A stretch of DNA of 64,000 nt from positions 62,001 through 126,000 of the forward strand of contig CAWDUI010000002.1 of the NCBI GenBank assembly GCA_963805445.1, read 5' to 3'. Under the pieces are notes generated by a model that was given only the letters and a program-made list of their open reading frames with translations, made no database searches and was not told the origin of the DNA. This stretch comes from JAENVT01 sp963805445 (GTDB lineage: Bacteria; Actinomycetota; Acidimicrobiia; Acidimicrobiales; Ilumatobacteraceae). Below are positions 63,475-64,000 of this stretch, in pieces. Numbering within the stretch: position 1 is the first letter of the stretch; each line of letters begins with the position of its first letter. A program made the translations under genes and the position numbers.

Positions 63475-63999
63475 TCATGCCCAGACCAGACCGCCGACTC
63501 GCACGTCGTGCTGGGTCAGCGGCATCTCGTCGACCAACTGCTCGGCGAAGCACACGCCGACCGACGGGGCCTGCACCGTCGGCAGGAAGCGGTCGTAGTA
63601 GCCCTGCCCGTACCCGAGGCGGTCACCGGCAGTCGTGAACGCCAGGCCCGGCACGATGACGAACTCGATCTCGCCGACATCGACCGCCGGACCTGTTGGC
63701 TCGCTGACCCCGAACTTGCTGGTCGACATCGGCGAGTCGCCGTCGACGGCGACGATGCCCGTCGCCTCGACCCTGGGCAGCAGCAGCCGCTTGCCTTCCA
63801 CCATCAGCCGCGCAAAGAGCGGATCCGTGTCGGGCTCGCCATTGAAGCCCACGAACGCCATCACCGTGCTGGCCCGCACGTAGTGATCGAGTTCCGCCAC
63901 CTTGGCCCACAACTGGACGCTGCGCATCAAGTGATCGTCGACCATGTCACGCACCATCCGCATGTTCTTGCGCAATGCGGCCTTGTCGATCACCCGCAC
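63475..63999 (-). CDS. 5-Formyltetrahydrofolate cyclo-ligase (5' end at window edge)
   Basis: ATP-dependent conversion of 5-formyl-THF to 5,10-methenyl-THF. 174 residues in view, close to the family length. KAALRKNMRMVRDMV at the N-terminus, FGVSEPTGPAVDVGEIEFVI, and the nucleotide/folate motif RLGYGQGYYDRFL (about residue 133) are diagnostic. The start may be GTG 63999 or 63993, or lie beyond the window. Confidence 0.9.
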   Translation of the reverse strand: MRVIDKAALRKNMRMVRDMVDDHLMRSVQLWAKVAELDHYVRASTVMAFVGFNGEPDTDPLFARLMVEGKRLLLPRVEATGIVAVDGDSPMSTSKFGVSEPTGPAVDVGEIEFVIVPGLAFTTAGDRLGYGQGYYDRFLPTVQAPSVGVCFAEQLVDEMPLTQHDVRVGGLVWA

Positions 64000-64000
64000 A

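Noticed and set aside
1..64000. tRNA, rRNA or CRISPR array
   Set aside because: I looked for T-loop GTTCRAN contexts with acceptor stems and for regularly spaced direct repeats of 20-40 bp and found none that fold or repeat properly.

Overview
The window is GC-rich actinobacterial DNA. The gene set suggests an Acidimicrobiia-like organism, possibly near Ilumatobacter. The evidence is an actinobacterial-type myo-inositol-phosphate synthase, two maleylpyruvate-isomerase-fold proteins of the mycothiol-dependent type, large ATPase/class III cyclase regulators, many leaderless-looking promoters and many GTG starts. No rRNA, tRNA, CRISPR array, insertion sequence or replication origin was found. 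The taxonomic placement is inference.

Layout. 0-11 kb: a 5'-open unknown gene, a large ATPase/cyclase regulator, dxs, an enoyl-CoA hydratase and an inositol-monophosphatase-like gene, a transsulfuration-type PLP enzyme, an esterase, an NfuA-like Fe-S protein and an SDR. 11-17 kb: two transporters, then a TPP-riboswitch-controlled thiamine salvage operon (thiN-thiB-thiP-thiQ) closed by a perfect hairpin. 17-23.5 kb: a universal stress protein, a GNAT, a three-gene WXG-like/unknown/small-lipoprotein cluster, a patatin and a CopC-CopD fusion. 23.5-26 kb: gnd-zwf (oxidative pentose phosphate pathway). 26-32 kb: a divergent cobalamin locus, with btuF-btuC-btuD behind a cobalamin riboswitch on the minus strand and cobO-cobU-cobT-cobS on the plus strand. 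32-42 kb: a VapBC-type module, aspC, serC, a PAC2 protein, PhzF and VOC proteins, metY behind a palindromic operator, and an acyl-CoA ligase. 42-51.8 kb is the accessory part: a broken vapC, a second cyclase/ATPase, a RHH/Doc module, a methyltransferase, an SMP-30 protein, about 1 kb without a recognisable gene, and an odd leader-plus-hydrophobic-core peptide gene. 51.8-55.4 kb: ilvB-ilvN-ilvC with a complete ribosome-mediated attenuator (leader peptide MRAGIISIVVVLM). 55-64 kb: an AlkZ-like protein, an MFS transporter, ino1, a two-component system next to two exported proteins, a threonine-dehydratase-like enzyme and a 5-formyl-THF cyclo-ligase.

About 19 otherwise well-conserved genes are interrupted by one or more single-base frameshifts, often at C/G runs, including core genes such as dxs, thiQ, cobT and an OmpR-type regulator. 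This pattern looks like uncorrected assembly indels rather than decay. Those genes are annotated across the shift, with approximate shift positions given.

Regulation is the most readable layer. There are two riboswitches, one attenuator, several candidate operators, and a recurring TANNNT-like -10 box placed 6-9 nt before start codons, which implies leaderless mRNAs. A family of intergenic palindromes (GAAGTGYG...CRCACTTC) recurs at four places. No obviously new defence or biosynthetic system stands out. The best candidates for undescribed biology are the peptide gene at 50.7-51.3 kb and the WXG-type triad at 18.3-19.7 kb.
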